Shown here: positions 25,552 to 27,006 of the stretch, one piece after another
How the letters are laid out: every line of letters starts with the position of its first letter
Position numbering within the stretch: the first letter of the stretch is position 1
NCBI GenBank assembly: GCA_946479185.1
Contig: CAMLFF010000006.1
Location: forward strand, 1 to 27,006
DNA length: 27,006 nt
Reading direction: 5' to 3'
From: an uncultured Sphingobium sp.
GTDB lineage: Bacteria > Pseudomonadota > Alphaproteobacteria > Sphingomonadales > Sphingomonadaceae
The notes under the pieces: generated by a model
What the model was told of the DNA's origin: nothing
Databases searched by the model: none
Seen by the model: only the letters and a program-made list of their open reading frames with translations
Made by a program: the position numbers and the translations under genes

Positions 25552-26078
25552 TAATCGAACACCAGCTTGCCGCCATGCCATCCGGTGATCGCGGTAAACA
25601 GCGCGGCGAAGGCGGAGAGCAGCAGCCCCCAGGGCAGCACGGCATCCTCATAGCCGGTCGCCAGACGATAGCCCCAATTCGCGCCGAGAATGGCGAGCAG
25701 CATCACCGCAATGATGAAATGCGTCCAACTGGCCGATCGCGCGCGGATGCCGGGCACGAGCAACAGCTCGACGGTGCCGGAAAGGCCAGCCACCAGGCCG
25801 AAGAGGAAGGCCATGCCACTCGCCCACAAGGCTGCGCGGCTCCAGAAGAGGTCACCTGTCCACCAATAGAAGCTATCGGCGCCCAGCGTGCACATGGTGA
25901 GCGCGATGGGGAAGGTGACGAACATCGCGTGCAGGGGATGCCCCGCTACCGCAATCTTAGATTCCGTGCGGTGAAAATGGGTCTGTGCGGAAATGGGGTC
26001 GACCAGATCGCCCCCAGCCTCACCATTTTCCCCGGCGGCGCGTCCAATTTCTTCAGCCATGCTTTCCTGCGCCATCAT
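25518..26078 (-). CDS. DUF2231-domain membrane protein
   Basis: This 186-aa protein has four predicted membrane helices from about residue 50 onward. The segment before the first helix reads AGHPLHAMFVTFPIAL, the DUF2231 hallmark (GHPLHPMxVxFPI), where the His residues may bind heme or metal. The first 40 residues are polar and have no recognisable domain. Two adjacent ATGs (26078, 26075) follow GGAG by 3 and 6 nt. It is convergent with the CopD/HemJ-like gene (34-bp overlap at 25518-25551) and divergent from coxB, whose 5' end it overlaps if coxB begins at 25977. DUF2231 proteins often accompany respiratory or cytochrome genes; the function is unknown. Confidence 0.82.
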   Translation of the reverse strand: MMAQESMAEEIGRAAGENGEAGGDLVDPISAQTHFHRTESKIAVAGHPLHAMFVTFPIALTMCTLGADSFYWWTGDLFWSRAALWASGMAFLFGLVAGLSGTVELLLVPGIRARSASWTHFIIAVMLLAILGANWGYRLATGYEDAVLPWGLLLSAFAALFTAITGWHGGKLVFDYHLGTSPTGKG

Positions 26079-26750
26079 GCTCTCCGATCAATCGCTGTTG
26101 CGTCAGTCATGCTGGCAGGCGGATGCGCTGGTCCTGTTTCCACGCTCGACACCGCCAGTCCGGCTGCGGACGGCATCGCGACTCTCTGGTGGATCATGCT
26201 TGCGGGCGCGACATTATTGACGGTGCTGGTCATGACGTTGCTGGCACTCACTTTCATTCGGAACCGCAGGACGAGGGAAACGCCAGCGAATATGTGGGTC
26301 GGCTGGCTTGGCGTGGCGATGCCGGGCGCGGTGCTCCTTGTGCTGCTCGGCTATGCGCTGATGTTAGGCGAACGGTTGATCCCGCATCGCGTTCCGGGCG
26401 TGATTGCCGTCGAGGCGACCGGGCATCAATGGTATTGGACCTTTCGCCAGCCCGGCGCCTCCGGGATGCTCGCGACGCGGGACATTCTGCACATCCCCGC
26501 CGGGCGGCCGGTCGATGTGCGGATAGCCTCTGCGGACGTCATCCACAGCTTCTGGGTGCCAAGGCTCGGCGGCAAGATGGACGCCATTCCGGGGCAAGTG
26601 AATGTGCTGCGCATCGAGGCGAGCAAGCCCGGCACCTATCATGGCCTTTGCGCGGAATTTTGCGGGCTCAACCATACCAACAACCGGTTCCGGGTCGTGG
26701 CGCATGATGAAGCGAGCTGGGCTGCCTTCCAGCGAGGGAGCGCCCAATGA
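25977..26750 (+). CDS. coxB: Cytochrome c oxidase subunit II, CuA ligand Met replaced by Asn
   Basis: Subunit II receives electrons from cytochrome c at the binuclear CuA centre. It has two transmembrane helices (about 68-92 and 108-130), GHQWYWTF (149-156) and a periplasmic cupredoxin domain. CuA ligands seen are His190 (VIHSFW), Cys225, Glu227, Cys229 and His233. The expected Met three residues after His233 is Asn236 (codon AAC at 26682-26684). No cytochrome c domain is fused. The start is uncertain: the ATG at 25977 has no ribosome site and puts lipobox LAGGC at Cys50, too deep for a signal peptide. A CTG at 26067 would give MRHHALRSIAVASVMLAGGC, an ideal lipoprotein signal. The next ATG (26109) is too late. 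The stop overlaps coxA by 4 nt. Family assignment is certain; start is not. Confidence 0.9.
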   Translation: MGLCGNGVDQIAPSLTIFPGGASNFFSHAFLRHHALRSIAVASVMLAGGCAGPVSTLDTASPAADGIATLWWIMLAGATLLTVLVMTLLALTFIRNRRTRETPANMWVGWLGVAMPGAVLLVLLGYALMLGERLIPHRVPGVIAVEATGHQWYWTFRQPGASGMLATRDILHIPAGRPVDVRIASADVIHSFWVPRLGGKMDAIPGQVNVLRIEASKPGTYHGLCAEFCGLNHTNNRFRVVAHDEASWAAFQRGSAQ

Positions 26751-27006
26751 ACGTTCTGCAGCGGCACCGCGCGCTTAGCGCCATATGGGATGCGCCGAAG
26801 GGTTGGCGCGGCACGCTGGTCTCGGTCAATCACTCGGATATCGGCAAGCGCTTCATTCTGACCGCCTTCGCCTTCTTCGCCATCGGTGGCGTGCTGGCCA
26901 TGCTGATCCGCGCGCAATTGGCGACGCCGGATAGCGCCTTTGTCGGGCCTGCGGTCTACAACCAGCTGTTCACGATGCATGGCAGCATCATGATGTTCCT
27001 GTTCGC
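26747..27006 (+). CDS. coxA: Cytochrome c oxidase subunit I (5' part; cut by window end)
   Basis: Only the first 86 residues are present. Subunit I is the heme-copper catalytic core that reduces oxygen and pumps protons. The segment shows SVNHSDIGKRF, a first transmembrane helix (about 36-54), and YNQLFTMHGSIMMFLF at the window edge, where His78 is the ligand of the low-spin heme. The ATG overlaps the coxB stop (ATGA), so the two are co-translated. The subfamily cannot be fixed from this fragment because the proton-channel residues lie beyond the window. Confidence 0.93.
   Translation, partial: MNVLQRHRALSAIWDAPKGWRGTLVSVNHSDIGKRFILTAFAFFAIGGVLAMLIRAQLATPDSAFVGPAVYNQLFTMHGSIMMFLF

Overview
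The window looks like a chromosomal segment of a sphingomonad (Alphaproteobacteria, Sphingobium/Novosphingobium/Sphingomonas type). The reasons are the GC-rich, tightly packed genes, two large TonB-dependent receptors beside aromatic catabolism genes, a tetrahydrofolate-dependent O-demethylase of the LigM/DesA family, a FdhF/YdeP-type molybdoenzyme and a compact cytochrome oxidase locus. No rRNA, tRNA, insertion sequence, CRISPR array or prophage was seen. Both edges cut genes: a TonB-dependent receptor on the left and coxA on the right.

Region 1 (1-13.3 kb, minus strand, plus one plus-strand gene to 14.5 kb) is a catabolic island. In transcription order, right to left, it holds two AraC-type regulators, then a probable operon of a TonB-dependent receptor, a LigM/DesA-like O-demethylase, an aromatic-acid MFS transporter and a VanA/DdmC-like Rieske oxygenase. 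After less GC-rich intergenic DNA come a second aromatic-acid-type MFS transporter and a second TonB-dependent receptor. A class II histone-deacetylase-like amidohydrolase is divergent from the second AraC gene. The likely logic is outer-membrane uptake, inner-membrane uptake, then demethylation of a methoxylated aromatic acid. The substrate cannot be read from the sequence. No Rieske reductase and no C1-folate genes are in the window.

Region 2 (14.6-21.1 kb, minus strand) is a four-gene signalling operon with overlapping ends: a 1142-aa CHASE3-GAF-histidine kinase with three receivers, a CheR methyltransferase, a CheB methylesterase without a receiver domain, and a REC-HK-REC hybrid kinase. 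No chemoreceptor, CheA or CheW is present.

Region 3 (21.3-27.0 kb) begins with four overlapping plus-strand genes: FdhF/YdeP molybdopterin oxidoreductase, formate/nitrite channel, CtaG and a CopD/HemJ-like membrane protein. A DUF2231 membrane protein lies on the opposite strand, and then coxB and coxA follow. This looks like a respiratory module in which a putative formate-type enzyme and channel sit with an oxidase and its assembly factors. The CoxB CuA motif has Asn where the copper-ligand Met is expected. A speculative link to region 1 is that O-demethylation releases C1 units that end as formate.
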